Shown here: piece by piece, positions 63,764 through 64,000 of the stretch
How the letters are laid out: every line of letters starts with the position of its first letter
How positions within the stretch are numbered: the first letter of the stretch is position 1
Origin: Stenotrophomonas sp. SY1
GTDB taxonomy: Bacteria > Pseudomonadota > Gammaproteobacteria > Xanthomonadales > Xanthomonadaceae
DNA: 64,000 nt
Direction of reading: 5' to 3'
NCBI RefSeq assembly: GCF_021202945.1
Contig: NZ_JAJOYR010000001.1
Span: 1,364,001 to 1,428,000 of the forward strand
The notes under the pieces: generated by a model
The model's input: only the letters and a program-made list of their open reading frames with translations
The model's database searches: none
What the model was told of the DNA's origin: nothing
Made by a program: the position numbers and the translations under genes

Positions 63764-64000
63764 ATGAGCGTGTCTGGCCGGCCCGGCCCGTTGCTGCGGC
63801 TGATCCAGGCGCTGCGTGAATCGCCGGCGCTGTTGTGGTCGTTCCTGTACTTCTTCTGCCTGCTCAGCGGCTACTACGTGCTGCGCCCGGTGCGCGAGGC
63901 CATGGCCGCTTCGGCGGACCTGCAGACGATCTTCCCGACGGCGCTGATTGCCTGGTTTGACGTGCGCGGCATGCCATTGAAGGACTTCACCCTGCAGTTC
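63764..64000 (+). CDS. ADP/ATP-translocase-like (NTP transporter/MFS) protein, truncated by window end
   Basis: Only the first 79 codons are present and the gene runs off the right edge. ATG 63764 begins MSVSGRPGPLLRLIQALRES, followed by a membrane helix with WSFLYFFCLLSGYYVLRPVREAM. That YYxLRPVREA motif is typical of the MFS-like ATP/ADP translocase-related family found in free-living proteobacteria. The substrate is unknown. No AGGAGG-type site is obvious before the start, so an earlier or later start is possible. Confidence 0.65.
   Translation, partial: MSVSGRPGPLLRLIQALRESPALLWSFLYFFCLLSGYYVLRPVREAMAASADLQTIFPTALIAWFDVRGMPLKDFTLQF

Overview
The window looks like chromosomal DNA of a gammaproteobacterium of the Xanthomonadaceae, most likely Stenotrophomonas or a close relative. 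The evidence is high GC with strong third-position G/C bias, many GTAG-type REP palindromes (tGTAGGAGCGGC...GCCGCGA), a TonB/GshB/Pil-Chp block, a lysine-rich histone H1-like protein and protein sequences typical of that family. The assignment rests on recognising families, not on a database search. No phage, plasmid or CRISPR was seen, and I found no tRNA or rRNA gene.

Layout. 0-10 kb: a membrane histidine kinase (minus), a 1,910-residue trimeric autotransporter adhesin and a secreted S8 protease. 9.8-13.2 kb: an ECF-like sigma factor followed by a membrane Ser/Thr kinase with TPRs, a likely sigma/kinase signalling pair. 13.2-24 kb: recQ, a 640-bp repeat-filled gap, dps, hrpA (carrying two palindromic repeat insertions in frame and a third just after its stop), two small exported proteins and a RelA-type ppGpp synthetase. 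24-34 kb: a TPR membrane protein, a two-domain glycosyltransferase, mrcB (PBP1b) translationally coupled to a small TPR-like lipoprotein (probable LpoP-type activator), a DinG/YoaA helicase and tsaB.

34.4-48.6 kb: tonB-like and gshB point left; pilG-pilH-pilI-pilJ-chpA-chpB-chpC point right from a TTGACA promoter and end at a clear terminator. This is the chemosensory system that controls type IV pili. It has no pilK methyltransferase gene, and its ChpB has lost recognisable receiver and methylesterase catalytic residues, so adaptation by receptor methylation is probably missing. chpA carries a hexanucleotide microsatellite.

48.8-55.8 kb: housekeeping genes, with rsmE divergent from the coupled run nudE-cysQ-mazG-ynfA, then a DUF962/Mpo1-like gene, qmcA-nfeD, gcvT and gcvH. 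55.8-57.3 kb: a gene-poor stretch with homopolymer runs, a candidate structured small RNA with its own promoter and terminator, and the histone-like gene. 57.3-64 kb: a triplicated repeat array, a class-C beta-lactamase-fold hydrolase, lemA plus an M48 metalloprotease, a GMC oxidoreductase, and the first 79 codons of an ADP/ATP-translocase-like transporter cut by the window end.

Systems most worth a second look: the palindromic elements inside hrpA, the sigma factor lacking the usual acidic patch next to a kinase, the adaptation-deficient Pil-Chp array, the candidate small RNA at 56.43-56.60 kb, and the mrcB-coupled lipoprotein.
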